Positions 44,181 to 53,639 are shown, numbered from the stretch's first letter. The stretch is 56,467 nucleotides of DNA from Candidatus Eisenbergiella stercoravium (GCA_019113175.1 DXHY01000084.1:1-56467); one strand, 5' to 3'. Numbers and translations: made by a program. Notes: generated from the letters alone by a model not told the origin.

Positions 44181-46232
44181 TTGAGGACAGAATGGAATGG
44201 ATTTACCGGCGGGGAATGGGAACGCGAGGTCAACGTTCGCGATTTCATTCAGAAGAATTATCATCCCTACGACGGGGATGAGTCCTTTCTCGCCCCGCCC
44301 ACACAGGATACACTGGATCTCTGGGATCAGGTCATGGAGCTGTCCCGGAAGGAAAGAGAAGCGGGAGGCGTCCTGGATATGGACACGAAGGTGATCTCCA
44401 CCATCACCTCCCATGCACCCGGCTATCTGAATCAGGAGAAGGAAAAAATTGTCGGTCTGCAGACGGATAAGCCGTTCAAGCGCGCGCTGCAGCCCTACGG
44501 CGGCATCCGTATGGCGCAGAAGGCCTGCGCGGACAACGGATATACGCTGGACCCCGAGGTTGAGGAATTCTTCTCCACCCACAGAAAAACACACAATGCG
44601 GGCGTATTTGACGCCTATACTCCGGAAATGCGGGCCTGCAGAAGCGCCCACATCATCACCGGCCTTCCGGATGCCTATGGCAGAGGAAGAATCATCGGAG
44701 ACTACAGACGGATCGCCCTTTATGGAATCGATTTTCTGATCGAGGACAAGCAGGCACAGAAAAATTCCACCGGAAGCGTGATGACCGACGATGTGATCCG
44801 CTTAAGAGAGGAGCTTTCCGAGCAGATCGTTGCTCTGAAGCTCATGAAGGAAATGGCTGCCTCCTACGGCTGTGACATTTCCCGCCCTGCCTCTAACGTT
44901 CAGGAAGCCATCCAGGCCACTTACTTCGGCTATCTTGCGGCGGTGAAGGAACAGAACGGAGCGGCCATGTCCCTGGGACGCACCTCCACCTTCCTGGACA
45001 TCTACGCAGAGCGCGATCTGGCGCTTGGGACCTTCACGGAGGAACAGATCCAGGAATTCGTGGACCACTTCATCATGAAGCTGAGAATCATCAAATTTGC
45101 GCGCACGCCGGAATACAACGAGCTGTTCTCCGGCGACCCGGTATGGATCACCGAATCCCTTGCGGGCGTAGGCGTGGATGGACGCCACATGGCGACGAAG
45201 ATGTCCTTCCGTTATCTGCACACCCTGACCAATCTGGGCCCCGCTCCCGAGCCGAACCTGACCGTGCTCTGGTCCACCAGACTGCCCATGGGCTTTAAGC
45301 GTTACTGCGCGAAGATGTCCATCCAGACCTCTTCCATCCAGTATGAGAATGACGATCTGATGCGTCCTGTACACGGAGACGACTACGGCATCGCCTGCTG
45401 CGTTTCTTCCATGAGAATCGGCAAGGAAATGCAGTTCTTCGGCGCACGCGCCAATCTGGCGAAGTGCCTGCTTTACTCCCTCAACGGCGGCGTGGATGAA
45501 AAGACCAGAAAGCAGGTGGGCCCGAAATACCGGAAGTATGAAGGCGATGTGCTGGAATACGATAAGGTAATCGACGCATTCTATGATATGATGGAATGGC
45601 TGGCTGGCGTTTATGTGAACACCCTGAACGTCATCCACTACATGCATGACAAATACTGCTATGAAAGGGCACAGATGGCGCTTCACGACAGAGATGTGCG
45701 CCGTTATTTCGCCACCGGAATCGCCGGACTTTCCGTTGTGGCCGATTCCCTCTCCGCCATCAAATACGCGAAGGTGGAGCCGGTCCGGGATGAGGACGGC
45801 ATCATCATTGACTTCAGGATCACGGGAGATTTCCCCAAATACGGAAACGATGACGACCGGGTGGACGATATCGCAAGGGAACTGGTTTCAAAATTCATGA
45901 CCGCGGTGAGAAGGCATCACACCTACCGGGACGGCTTCCCCACCACCTCCGTGCTGACCATCACCTCCAACGTGGTGTACGGCAAGGCCACAGGAGCGAC
46001 CCCGGACGGAAGAAAAGCCGGCGTTCCCTTTGCGCCGGGCGCTAATCCGATGCACGGAAGGGATACCCACGGAGCCGTGGCCTCCCTCTCCTCCGTGTCC
46101 AAGCTGCCCTTCATGGATTCCCAGGATGGAATTTCCAATACCTTCACCATCATTCCGGGAGCGCTGGGCAAGGAGGACGCCGTATTCGCCGGCGATATTG
46201 ACATTGACCTTTCCTTTAACGATGAGGAATAA
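44181..46232 (+). CDS. pflB: Pyruvate formate-lyase body lacking glycyl-radical domain
   Basis: A 683-residue protein that matches PFL from its first residues ([32 protein letters not shown]). The start is the TTG at 44181: AGGAGG lies five bases before it and homologues begin there. The active-site pair is C406-C407 (IACCVSSM). The family signatures [15 protein letters not shown] and [20 protein letters not shown] are intact. The protein ends after [32 protein letters not shown], just where normal PFL continues into its last 75-80 residues. Those residues, with the radical glycine, are encoded separately at 46499-46741. With CoA it would turn pyruvate into acetyl-CoA and formate. Confidence 0.93.
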   Translation: MRTEWNGFTGGEWEREVNVRDFIQKNYHPYDGDESFLAPPTQDTLDLWDQVMELSRKEREAGGVLDMDTKVISTITSHAPGYLNQEKEKIVGLQTDKPFKRALQPYGGIRMAQKACADNGYTLDPEVEEFFSTHRKTHNAGVFDAYTPEMRACRSAHIITGLPDAYGRGRIIGDYRRIALYGIDFLIEDKQAQKNSTGSVMTDDVIRLREELSEQIVALKLMKEMAASYGCDISRPASNVQEAIQATYFGYLAAVKEQNGAAMSLGRTSTFLDIYAERDLALGTFTEEQIQEFVDHFIMKLRIIKFARTPEYNELFSGDPVWITESLAGVGVDGRHMATKMSFRYLHTLTNLGPAPEPNLTVLWSTRLPMGFKRYCAKMSIQTSSIQYENDDLMRPVHGDDYGIACCVSSMRIGKEMQFFGARANLAKCLLYSLNGGVDEKTRKQVGPKYRKYEGDVLEYDKVIDAFYDMMEWLAGVYVNTLNVIHYMHDKYCYERAQMALHDRDVRRYFATGIAGLSVVADSLSAIKYAKVEPVRDEDGIIIDFRITGDFPKYGNDDDRVDDIARELVSKFMTAVRRHHTYRDGFPTTSVLTITSNVVYGKATGATPDGRKAGVPFAPGANPMHGRDTHGAVASLSSVSKLPFMDSQDGISNTFTIIPGALGKEDAVFAGDIDIDLSFNDEE

Positions 46233-46234
46233 GC

Positions 46235-46444
46235 ATGGATCAGATGAATCAGGACAAAAGAATTGACGAACTGATCAGGCTTCTGGATGAAGGGACCGTT
46301 CAGGGCGTAGGGCATGTGAACGTTGCCTGCGCTCCGGATGGAGATCCGGATATAAAAATTCAGACGGGCTGTGCGGACTGCTCTGCGGTGCCGCTCGCCT
46401 GCAGTGTCCCCACCCTTCATGAAGGGCTTGATCGGAAGGAATAG
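46235..46444 (+). CDS. Cys-rich small protein, diverged copy of glycyl-radical domain
   Basis: A 69-residue protein starting two bases after the pflB stop, with GAGGAATAAGC as ribosome site. RIDELIRLLDEGTVQGVGHVNV aligns with [22 protein letters not shown] of the downstream radical-domain gene. The later part (IKIQTGCADCSAVPLACS) falls where [10 protein letters not shown] would be: a GCADC pair and a third cysteine replace the Gly-Tyr radical loop. It therefore looks like a paralogue that has lost the radical site and gained possible metal or redox cysteines. Its function is unknown; its place between the two halves of PFL suggests a role with them. Confidence 0.7.
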   Translation: MDQMNQDKRIDELIRLLDEGTVQGVGHVNVACAPDGDPDIKIQTGCADCSAVPLACSVPTLHEGLDRKE

Positions 46445-46498
46445 AACAGGGCCGGGCAGTATCGCCCGTCCCGCGACAAACTGAAAGGAGAAACGACT

Positions 46499-46741
46499 AT
46501 GGAAGCAAACAAGGCACAGATCGATAACCTGGTATCCTTACTTGACGGCTATGCGGAAAAAGGCGGCCATCATCTGAACGTAAACGTTCTGAACCGCGAA
46601 ACGCTGCTGGACGCACAGAAGCATCCGGAAAAATATCCCCAGCTGACCATCCGCGTATCCGGTTATGCGGTGAATTTCATCAAGCTGACGCCTCAGCAGC
46701 AGGCGGATGTGATTTCCCGCACGTTCCACGAAGCACTGTAA
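46499..46741 (+). CDS. Stand-alone glycyl-radical domain of PFL (GrcA-like)
   Basis: An 80-residue protein equal to the C-terminal domain of [47 protein letters not shown] and TFHEAL. The radical glycine is G55 in RVSGY. In Escherichia coli the related GrcA/YfiD can replace the damaged end of PFL. Here the PFL body has no such domain of its own, so this gene should supply it permanently. GAAAGGAG precedes the ATG. A 20-base perfect hairpin (46746-46765) follows the stop, without a T-run on this strand. Confidence 0.9.
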   Translation: MEANKAQIDNLVSLLDGYAEKGGHHLNVNVLNRETLLDAQKHPEKYPQLTIRVSGYAVNFIKLTPQQQADVISRTFHEAL

Positions 46742-46792
46742 AAAAGAATCCCGCAAGCGGGATTCTCCCGGTAATCAAAGATTATCTGCGTG

Positions 46793-46839
46793 GCGGGTCG
46801 CGTAAGCGACATCTCCCTTTCCGCCGCAGTGCGATCCAC
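46793..46839. repeat. Dispersed intergenic hairpin element, copy 2
   Basis: Nearly the same sequence as 13629-13677, sharing CGTAAGCGACATCT and CTTTCCGCCGCAGTGCGATCC. It forms an imperfect stem between GCGGGTCGCG and TGCGATCCAC. It lies between the glycyl-radical gene and pflA, in the transcribed strand of the operon. Confidence 0.65.
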
Positions 46840-46952
46840 TCGCGGCGGACGCTTTCGGGTGTCCGTCCTTTTCATTGTCCGACGGCGCTCCTGTCCAGGC
46901 GGTAGTAAGACAGCCGCACGAACCGGACGTTCGCCCAGAAAGGAGGCTTTTC

Positions 46953-47705
46953 ATGCAGGGACGCATTCATTCTATAGAAAGCTTTGGCACAGTGGACGGA
47001 CCTGGCGTAAGATTCGTTGTTTTTCTGCAGGGCTGCCCCATGCGCTGCGCCTACTGTCATAATCCGGACACCTGGGAAACGAACGCCGGGACCCTCATGG
47101 AGGCAGAAGAAATCATGGAACGCTTCCGCAGGAACAAAAGCTTTTATAAGGACGGCGGACTGACCGTAACGGGCGGTGAGCCGCTTTTACAGCTGGATTT
47201 TCTCCTGGAGCTGTTTGCACTTGCCAAACAGGAAAACATCCATACCTGTATCGACAGCTCCGGCATCTGCTTCAACGCCGCTGATAAGGAGTGGATGGGA
47301 CGGCTGGACCGGCTTCTTTCCATGACGGATCTGGTCATGCTGGACATCAAGCACATCGATCCGAAGCTCCATAAATGGCTCACAGGCTGCTCCAATGAAA
47401 ATATTCTCCGCTTTGCCCATTACCTGGATCACAGGAAAATCCCGGTATGGATCCGCCATGTGGTGGTTCCCACCGTCACCGATGACGAAACCTTTCTGTA
47501 CCGGCTTGGCTGGTTCATCGGCGGGCTGGGAAACCTGAAGGCGCTGGACGTTCTCCCCTATCATACCATGGGCAGGCCAAAATATGAAAAACTTGGAATT
47601 CCCTACCGTCTGGAAGGCATTCCCGCCATGGACCGCCCCACTCTCCTTTTGAAAAAGCAGGCAATTCTGAAGGGAATCAAAGACCGCAGGCGGCATGACG
47701 AATAA
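46953..47705 (+). CDS. pflA: Pyruvate formate-lyase activating enzyme
   Basis: A 250-residue radical SAM enzyme starting MQGRIHSIESFGTVDGPGVR, with AGAAAGGAGG before the ATG. The cluster motif is C28-x3-C32-x2-C35 (GCPMRCAYCHNP). TVTGGEPLLQ and the later LDIKHIDPKLHKWLTG and PVWIRHVVVPTVTDDE are standard for PFL activases. It uses SAM to generate the glycyl radical. Here its target must be the separate 80-residue domain, presumably once bound to the PFL body. The frame is open for 26 more codons upstream, which are not part of the gene. Confidence 0.95.
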   Translation: MQGRIHSIESFGTVDGPGVRFVVFLQGCPMRCAYCHNPDTWETNAGTLMEAEEIMERFRRNKSFYKDGGLTVTGGEPLLQLDFLLELFALAKQENIHTCIDSSGICFNAADKEWMGRLDRLLSMTDLVMLDIKHIDPKLHKWLTGCSNENILRFAHYLDHRKIPVWIRHVVVPTVTDDETFLYRLGWFIGGLGNLKALDVLPYHTMGRPKYEKLGIPYRLEGIPAMDRPTLLLKKQAILKGIKDRRRHDE

Positions 47706-47815
47706 AAAACGCTTTACCGATATGCCAGATAACAGAAACAATGGGTTTTTTTCCAATATGCCGGAAATGTACTTCAAAAAGTACAAGAATTCAGCCAATA
47801 TTCCCGAAAAATCAC

Positions 47816-47844
47816 TTGTACATTTTCTCCTTCTATATTAGAAT
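47816..47844 (+). promoter_or_regulatory. Promoter of the ferredoxin gene
   Basis: TTGTAC (47816-47821), 17 bases, then TAGAAT (47839-47844), 45 bases upstream of the ferredoxin ATG. Confidence 0.65.
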
Positions 47845-47889
47845 GATTATTGAGAATCAACAGATTATTATTTAAAGGAGGATAAAACT

Positions 47890-48060
47890 ATGGCATATGT
47901 AATCAGTGACTCTTGCGTAAGCTGCGGAACCTGCGAGGGACAGTGCCCTGTAGGTGCAATTTCTCAGGGAGACGGACAGTATGTAATCGATCCTGATACC
48001 TGCATTTCCTGCGGTTCCTGCGCAGGCGCATGCCCTACCGGCGCTATTTCCGAGGGCTGA
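47890..48060 (+). CDS. 2[4Fe-4S] ferredoxin
   Basis: A 56-residue clostridial-type ferredoxin beginning MAYVISDSC. Two CxxCxxCxxxCP motifs (SCVSCGTCEGQCP and TCISCGSCAGACP) hold two [4Fe-4S] clusters. AAAGGAGG precedes the ATG. It carries electrons at low potential, for example between pyruvate oxidation and hydrogenase, and could supply electrons for the radical SAM activase next door. It has its own promoter and terminator. Confidence 0.97.
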   Translation: MAYVISDSCVSCGTCEGQCPVGAISQGDGQYVIDPDTCISCGSCAGACPTGAISEG

Positions 48061-48140
48061 TCGCAGACGAAGCTTTCGGGCTGCGGCTGTCGGATACCGA
48101 CAGAGACATAGGCGCGGCATTTCTCTGTGCCGCCTGAAAA

Positions 48141-48172
48141 GATGACAGCTTTTTTGGCTGTCATCTTTTTTT
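48141..48172 (+). terminator. Terminator of the ferredoxin gene
   Basis: GATGACAGC pairs with GCTGTCATC and is followed by seven T residues. Confidence 0.93.
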
Positions 48173-48280
48173 GAATATGACTTTTGTCAGGAGACTGCCG
48201 GACTGCAATTCTGACCGCTTTTTCCGGCAGCCTTTTCATTTCACATCTCAATGTCTCAGAAGCTCCAGAATTCCCGGACT

Positions 48281-49129
48281 TCACAGCCGCTCTGCTTCTC
48301 CTGTTTTTGACTTTGACTTTCGTTTCTCCTCTTTTTCCTTTTCTCTCTGCTGTCGCTCCTGCTCCTTCTTCAAACGCCCGCTTTCCCTGCGGGATTTTGC
48401 AGCCTCCCTTCTGCTTTTTGCTTCTGCTTCACGGGCCGCCTTCTGCGCTGCTTTCTGTTCCTCCTTCTGCGTCCTTGCCGCCAGCTTCTGCTGTCTTTTT
48501 GTTTCCCGGAGACTGGCCTGTACAGCTCTTCCCCTTCCCGCATACTGCCGAAGCGTTTCATCCAGCTTTCGAAAATGCTCCTCCTCCTTTTCCATATGCT
48601 CCTGTTCCCGTTTCCGGCTCTCTTCCTCCTGAATGCGGAACTGATAATCCATTTCCTTTGTGATGGTTTCCCGGATCTGCCTGGTCAGCTCCTCGTTGTT
48701 TTCTCTTACCGCCTGAGAAACCAGACTGTGAAGCAGCATCTGCAGGCGCATGGCCTTTTCTCCGGCATCCAACGCCCGCTGTTCCGTTTCCGCAGGGCTC
48801 TCATTTCGCACTCTGTCGCCGGATTCCTGCATTTCTCTTCTGTGTTCCCCTTCCTTTTCCGGAACCGGCATGAGAATCTGCATGCTGCCCTCCGCCGTCA
48901 GTACGGTACGGATAGCCTTCAGCTGCAGTCCCTGCTCCTTCAGCTTTTTAATTTCCCGGAACTGTTCCACATCCTCCCTGGTATAATACCGGTGGCCCAG
49001 CTCATTTCGCCGGATCGGAAGCTTCAGCTCTTCCTCCCAGTAGCGCAGCACATGACTTTCCACCCCAACCAGCTTTGCCGTTTCTGAGATCAGATATCTC
49101 TCTTCCTTCTTTTCCTGCTCTGTTTTCAT
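48281..49129 (-). CDS. MerR-type regulator with long coiled-coil tail
   Basis: A 282-residue protein. The first 80 residues are a MerR winged helix (YLISETAKLVGVESHVLRYWEEELKLPIRRNELGHRYYTREDVEQFREIKKLKEQG). From about residue 125 the protein is a highly charged, Glu/Arg/Lys-rich coiled coil of more than 150 residues ending KSKSKTGEAERL. The DNA-binding part resembles MerR proteins that sense cell division or chromosome organisation more than metal sensors, as there is no metal cysteine. The start at 49129 is an ATG with a purine-rich stretch upstream; a TTG at 49162 is also in frame. Confidence 0.8.
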   Translation of the reverse strand: MKTEQEKKEERYLISETAKLVGVESHVLRYWEEELKLPIRRNELGHRYYTREDVEQFREIKKLKEQGLQLKAIRTVLTAEGSMQILMPVPEKEGEHRREMQESGDRVRNESPAETEQRALDAGEKAMRLQMLLHSLVSQAVRENNEELTRQIRETITKEMDYQFRIQEEESRKREQEHMEKEEEHFRKLDETLRQYAGRGRAVQASLRETKRQQKLAARTQKEEQKAAQKAAREAEAKSRREAAKSRRESGRLKKEQERQQREKEKEEKRKSKSKTGEAERL

Positions 49130-49158
49130 AGCCCTTTTCCTTTCCTTCAGACCTGCTT

Positions 49159-49376
49159 TCAAATGTCTGTGCAGCTGCTCGGCCGCTTGACAACGCTTAA
49201 TTCAACATCTGCGCACATGAAAGCCGATTGCTCCGTACCTTCGGCACTCCCACAATCGCGGGCGAAATTCGTGATCCGGCCTGTCGGCCTTCTCACTCAC
49301 TTCGGCCCGGTTGTCAAATGTCTGAGCAGCCACGCGTGCAGGCACGCCGTCTGCTCAGCCGCTTGACAACGCTTTC
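49159..49376. repeat. Duplicated inverted repeat upstream of the MerR gene
   Basis: A unit starting TCAAATGTCTG.GCAG and ending GCCGCTTGACAACGCTT occurs at 49159-49198 and again at 49314-49376. The second copy has a 21-base GC-rich insert between its halves. The second copy with its flank can fold through GTTGTCAA/TTGACAAC and GAGCAG/CTGCTC. Between the copies (49211-49226) is GCGCACATGAAAGCCG, shared with the 13.6 kb repeat. No gene is recognisable here. Confidence 0.65.
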
Positions 49377-49379
49377 ATG

Positions 49380-49418
49380 AAAAAAAGAGAACCCGATGCG
49401 GTGCATGAGTTCTCTTTC
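49380..49418 (-). terminator. Terminator of the gdpP-rplI-dnaB operon
   Basis: On the minus strand AAAGAGAAC and GGTTCTCTTTTTTT form a stem with a long loop and a seven-T run, 85 bases past the dnaB stop. Confidence 0.88.
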
Positions 49419-49502
49419 GTATCAGATCAGGGCCGAAAAAACGGCCCAATCCAGTCATATGTACTTTTCTGTTATTTTTCCATTTTCAAAATGAAATCCA
49501 CT

Positions 49503-50843
49503 TTATTTCTGCAGATTCGCAAACTTGGTGAATTCCGGCAGCCATACCAGATCCACGGTGCCGATCGGACCGTTTCTCTGCTTGGCAATGTTGATCTCGG
49601 CAATGCCCTTTTTCTCGGTATCCGGATTGTAATAGTCGTCCCGGTAGATGAACATGACAACGTCCGCGTCCTGTTCGATGGCTCCCGACTCACGCAGGTC
49701 GGAAAGCATGGGCCTGTGGTCCGGCCGCTGCTCCACCGCACGGCTCAGCTGGGACAGGGCAAGCACCGGAACCTGCAGCTCTCTGGCGAGCGCCTTCAGG
49801 GACCGGGAAATATCGGAAATCTCCTGCTGTCTGGACTCGCTTCCTCTTCCGCTGCCCGACATAAGCTGAAGGTAATCGATGATGATCATCTTCACATCCA
49901 TTTCCAGCTTGAATTTCCGGCACTTGGAACGCATTTCCGCGATGCTGATACCGGGGGTATCATCAATGATGAGTTTGGACTGGCCGATCATTCCCGCGCT
50001 CTCAATCAGCTTTTCCCACTCCAGATCAGACAGATTTCCGGTTCTCAGGTGCTGGGAGTCCACCTTGGATTCCATGGCGAACAGACGGTTCACCAGCTGC
50101 TCCTTACTCATCTCCAGACTGAAAATGGCCACGCACTCTCCAGAATGGAAGGCCACATACTGGGCGATGTTCAGAACAAATGCCGTCTTACCCATGGAGG
50201 GCCTTGCCGCAATGAGCACCAGATCGGAGGGCTGCATGCCCGCCGTCCGGTAATCCAGATCGATGAAGCCCGTAGCGATTCCGGTCACGTTTCCATTGCT
50301 GTGGGAGGCCTTCTCGATCTTGTCCATGGCGTTCATGACCACTTCGCGGATGGGCACGAAGTCTCCCGTGTTCCTGCGTTGAACCAGATCAAACACCCGT
50401 TTCTCCGTATCCTCCAGAATAGCCTCCAGCCCATCCTTTTCCGCATAGCAGTTATTGGCAATCTCTTCCGTCAGCCGGATGAGCTTTCTTAAAACCGATT
50501 TTTCTGAAACAATCGTGGCATAGGATTTGATATTTGCAGAGGTAGGAACCGCAGCCATGATATCCCGGACAAATTCCAGGCTGGCGACCTCCGGCGGAAC
50601 ATCCTTTTCCTTCAGACGGTTCTGCAGCGTCACCGCATCCACAGGCTGTCCCTGCTCATTCAGCTCCACCATGGCTTCGAACACGACGCCATAGGATTTG
50701 TTATAAAAATCATCCCCGCTGATAATTTCGGACGCAACCACAATGGCTTCCCGGTCCACCAGCATGGAACCGATCACCGACTGCTCCGCCTCCATGCTGT
50801 GGGGCAGCACTCTCTTTAAAACAGCCTCGTCTATTGATGCCAT
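49503..50843 (-). CDS. dnaB: Replicative DNA helicase DnaB
   Basis: A 446-residue helicase (called DnaC in Bacillus). The N-terminal domain starts ASIDEAVLKRVLPHSMEAEQSVIGSMLVD. The RecA-like core has Walker A ARPSMGKT (213-220), Walker B VKMIIIDYLQLM, and QRNGPIGTV near the end. It unwinds DNA at the fork as a hexamer. It follows rplI by ten bases in the common Firmicutes order gdpP-rplI-dnaB. The loader proteins are encoded at 18.9-21.0 kb. Confidence 0.98.
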   Translation of the reverse strand: MASIDEAVLKRVLPHSMEAEQSVIGSMLVDREAIVVASEIISGDDFYNKSYGVVFEAMVELNEQGQPVDAVTLQNRLKEKDVPPEVASLEFVRDIMAAVPTSANIKSYATIVSEKSVLRKLIRLTEEIANNCYAEKDGLEAILEDTEKRVFDLVQRRNTGDFVPIREVVMNAMDKIEKASHSNGNVTGIATGFIDLDYRTAGMQPSDLVLIAARPSMGKTAFVLNIAQYVAFHSGECVAIFSLEMSKEQLVNRLFAMESKVDSQHLRTGNLSDLEWEKLIESAGMIGQSKLIIDDTPGISIAEMRSKCRKFKLEMDVKMIIIDYLQLMSGSGRGSESRQQEISDISRSLKALARELQVPVLALSQLSRAVEQRPDHRPMLSDLRESGAIEQDADVVMFIYRDDYYNPDTEKKGIAEINIAKQRNGPIGTVDLVWLPEFTKFANLQK

Positions 50844-50853
50844 GGTACCCTTC

Positions 50854-51297
50854 TCATTCTTCTACTTTAACCTTCAGCGTACCGACCACCTGCGGATGCA
50901 GCTTCACAGGCACATCGTAGGAACCGAATGCCCGGATAGGGTCGCTCAACTGAATTTTCTTCTTGTCGATGTCCAGACCGCACTGCTCCTTGAACGCAGC
51001 AGCAATTTCCTTGGAAGAAACGGAGCCGAACAGCTTGCCGCCCTCTCCGGCCTTCATTTTGATGACAACGGACTTTCCTTCCAGGTTTCTGGCGGATTCC
51101 TGTGCCGCCTCCAGAAGCTCCTTTGCACGCTTTTCCTCATTTGCCTTCTGGAGCTTCAGGTCGTTCAGATTCTTTCCTGTCGCTTCCAGGCCCAATTTCT
51201 TGGGCAGAATATAATTTCTCGCGTATCCGTCGTTTACATTTACGATTTCTCCCTTTTTCCCAAGGGATTTCACATCTTCCAGTAATATCACTTTCAT
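50854..51297 (-). CDS. rplI: 50S ribosomal protein L9
   Basis: A 147-residue protein of normal length: [33 protein letters not shown] is the L9 N-terminal domain, a long helix follows, and the C-terminal domain has [13 protein letters not shown]. It binds 23S rRNA on the large subunit. The ATG overlaps the stop of gdpP as TAATG. Confidence 0.98.
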   Translation of the reverse strand: MKVILLEDVKSLGKKGEIVNVNDGYARNYILPKKLGLEATGKNLNDLKLQKANEEKRAKELLEAAQESARNLEGKSVVIKMKAGEGGKLFGSVSSKEIAAAFKEQCGLDIDKKKIQLSDPIRAFGSYDVPVKLHPQVVGTLKVKVEE

Positions 51298-53363
51298 TAC
51301 TTCAGTTCACCTTCCTCTATCATTTGATCCAGCGTCTGTTTGATATCCGCAATCACTTTCGGAATCTTTTTATCCGCCACCTGACAGCCCGCCATGTTCA
51401 TATGGCCGCCGCCTCCCATCCGCTCCATGACCACCTGCACGTTCGCCTCGTCGATAGAACGGGCGCTGATAAATATTTTTCCCTGATAATCCGTGAGCAC
51501 GAAGCTTGCCTTGACTCCCTTAATGTTCAGAAGCTCGTTGGCAGCCTGCGCGCCGATGATTGTCGGACTCTGCAGGCCTTCGCCGGTACAGGTGGAAATG
51601 GCGTAATAATTACGGTAAATCTCCGCCTGTCTGACTGCATCGGCCTTGGCCTTATATTCGGCGGCATCCTCCCGGAACAGCTTTCTCACACGCGTCACAT
51701 CCGCACCGTTTCTGCGCAGGAAGGCCGCGGCCTCAAAAGTGCGCACACCGGTCTTTGTCATGAAATTGTTGGTATCGATCATCATGCCGGAATACATGCA
51801 GTCAGCCTCCTCCACCTTGATGCGGACGCCGCCGTCAATATACTGCAGAATCTCCGAAACCATTTCACAGGTGGAGGAAGCATAGGCCTCCACATAGGAA
51901 AGCGTCGCGTTTTCGATCCGCTCCGTTCCCTGTCTGTGATGATCCAGCACCACGATGGACTTACAGATCTTCAGCAGCTCCGGACACTCCGTCAGGCTGG
52001 GCTTGTTCACGTCCACTACAATGAGCACCGTGTTGCTCTCCGCCGTCTCAATGGCCTGCTGGCTCTTTAAGAACATGTCCGGTTCATATTCCCGGTTATT
52101 CTGGAACATCTCAATCAGCGGCTGCACTGATGTGCTGATATCGTTGATGACAATCTGCGCCTTTCTGTCCAGGGACTTCGCAATCCTGTAAATGCCGATT
52201 GCAGCGCCGAAACAGTCCACATCCCCCAGCTTGTGCCCCATGATCAGGACCCTGTCCCTGCTGGTAATGATTTCATGCAGCGCATGCGCCTTCACTCTCG
52301 CCTTCACCCGGGTGTTCTTTTCCACCTGCTGGCTCTTGCCGCCGTAATAGCTGATCTGCTCCGGCGTCTTTACCACCGCCTGATCTCCGCCGCGCCCCAG
52401 CGCCATATCGATGGCCGCCCTTGAGAATTCAAAATTCTGGGAATAGGTCAGGCCGTCCAGACCGATTCCCACGCTGATGGTGACAGCCATTTCGTTGCCG
52501 ATGTTCACGGTTTTCACATCGTCCAGAATCTCGAAACGCTTTTCGCTCATCTGCGCCACAGCCTTCTTTCGAAGGATCGCCAGATACTTGTCCTTTTCCA
52601 GCTTTCTGCAGATGCCGTCGAAGCTGGAAACGTATTTGTTCACTTTTCTGTCGATCAGCGCGATCAAAAGAGAACGACGGACCTCTTCCACGCTCTCCAG
52701 CGCCTCGTCATAATTGTCCAGATAGATCAGTCCGACCGCAAGGGACTGATCATCATTTTCCTTCAGAGCGATCTTCAGTGCCGTCTCATCGAACAGATAC
52801 ATGGCAAACAGACAGCCCTTATAATCCTCGTCCTCAATGATATCGCTGTCGTTCGCGGCCTCCCGCAGGGAAATCCGGGTAAACTTCGCCGCGTATTCGC
52901 TGTCATCATAAGAAAGCTCGAACTGTACGACGCCTTCCTCCTCGGAAGGGAGCCTGTCCCTCGTCACGGAAGAGAAAAAGGATGTGACGGACTTTCTCAC
53001 CGCCTTTTCGTTATGTATGACACGCGAAAAAGCGTTGTTATTCCAGATGATTTTTCCGTCCTCATCCAGCAGCGCATAGGGGACATCCAGCTCCCGCAGA
53101 AGCTCCTTCTGAATCTGTCCGTACTGCGTGGCAAAGCTCACCAGCTCATTGATGATGATCGGCCTGTTGTAAAGCATCAGGTAAAAAATCATCCCGAAGT
53201 ACAGAAGCAGGAAGCAGGACAGCAGAAAACCTGCCCTCGCGTCCAGCAGGTAGATTCCAAAATCCACAAGCACCAGAAGCAGCCCCAGATAGAGGGAGGT
53301 CTGCATATAAATCCTCAGCCGCCCCTTCAGTTTGACTCTTTTTTTCTTCATATCCGTACCCAT
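51297..53363 (-). CDS. gdpP: Cyclic-di-AMP phosphodiesterase GdpP
   Basis: A 688-residue protein. Two membrane segments lie in about 20-65. A PAS-like domain ([19 protein letters not shown]) and a degenerate GGDEF domain ([13 protein letters not shown]) follow. The C-terminal half is a DHH/DHHA1 phosphodiesterase ([27 protein letters not shown], and [13 protein letters not shown] near the end). It splits cyclic-di-AMP, controlling potassium and osmotic balance. Start choice between residues 1 and 5 is open. Confidence 0.95.
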   Translation of the reverse strand: MGTDMKKKRVKLKGRLRIYMQTSLYLGLLLVLVDFGIYLLDARAGFLLSCFLLLYFGMIFYLMLYNRPIIINELVSFATQYGQIQKELLRELDVPYALLDEDGKIIWNNNAFSRVIHNEKAVRKSVTSFFSSVTRDRLPSEEEGVVQFELSYDDSEYAAKFTRISLREAANDSDIIEDEDYKGCLFAMYLFDETALKIALKENDDQSLAVGLIYLDNYDEALESVEEVRRSLLIALIDRKVNKYVSSFDGICRKLEKDKYLAILRKKAVAQMSEKRFEILDDVKTVNIGNEMAVTISVGIGLDGLTYSQNFEFSRAAIDMALGRGGDQAVVKTPEQISYYGGKSQQVEKNTRVKARVKAHALHEIITSRDRVLIMGHKLGDVDCFGAAIGIYRIAKSLDRKAQIVINDISTSVQPLIEMFQNNREYEPDMFLKSQQAIETAESNTVLIVVDVNKPSLTECPELLKICKSIVVLDHHRQGTERIENATLSYVEAYASSTCEMVSEILQYIDGGVRIKVEEADCMYSGMMIDTNNFMTKTGVRTFEAAAFLRRNGADVTRVRKLFREDAAEYKAKADAVRQAEIYRNYYAISTCTGEGLQSPTIIGAQAANELLNIKGVKASFVLTDYQGKIFISARSIDEANVQVVMERMGGGGHMNMAGCQVADKKIPKVIADIKQTLDQMIEEGELK

Positions 53364-53529
53364 ATTTTCCGAACAGGCCTAAGCCTTTTCTGAAAATTTC
53401 TTTCCAGCCGCGCATTTCGCAGCCGCTCCTCGTCTGCAGCCGCAGATCTGCGCAGAAACATCCCTGCATGGATGCGCCGTTTCGCTTCTCCACACAGCGC
53501 GCAGGCGTTTTTTGAACAACACCGTTCTT

Positions 53530-53540
53530 ATTATAACATT
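53530..53540 (-). promoter_or_regulatory. Extended -10 promoter of the gdpP operon
   Basis: TGTTATAAT on the minus strand is an extended -10 with a perfect TATAAT (53530-53535). The -35 region is poor. It lies about 170 bases ahead of gdpP. Confidence 0.55.
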
Positions 53541-53605
53541 TTTTCTGGGGGAATTCCATACTTTTCAGATTGTTGTCCGCTGACAGAGGACGACAGGATA
53601 TGACA

Positions 53606-53639
53606 GATAAAATAAGGAGCATCTTCCTACAGATGCTCC
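53606..53639 (-). terminator. Terminator of the flavin-binding protein gene
   Basis: GGAGCATCT/AGATGCTCC forms a perfect stem followed by TTATTTT on the minus strand. It overlaps the last codons and stop of the gene. Confidence 0.82.

Noticed and set aside
46746-46765. Hairpin after the glycyl-radical gene as a terminator
   Set aside because: The stem GAATCCCG/CGGGATTC is perfect but is not followed by T residues on the plus strand; pflA probably remains in the same transcript.
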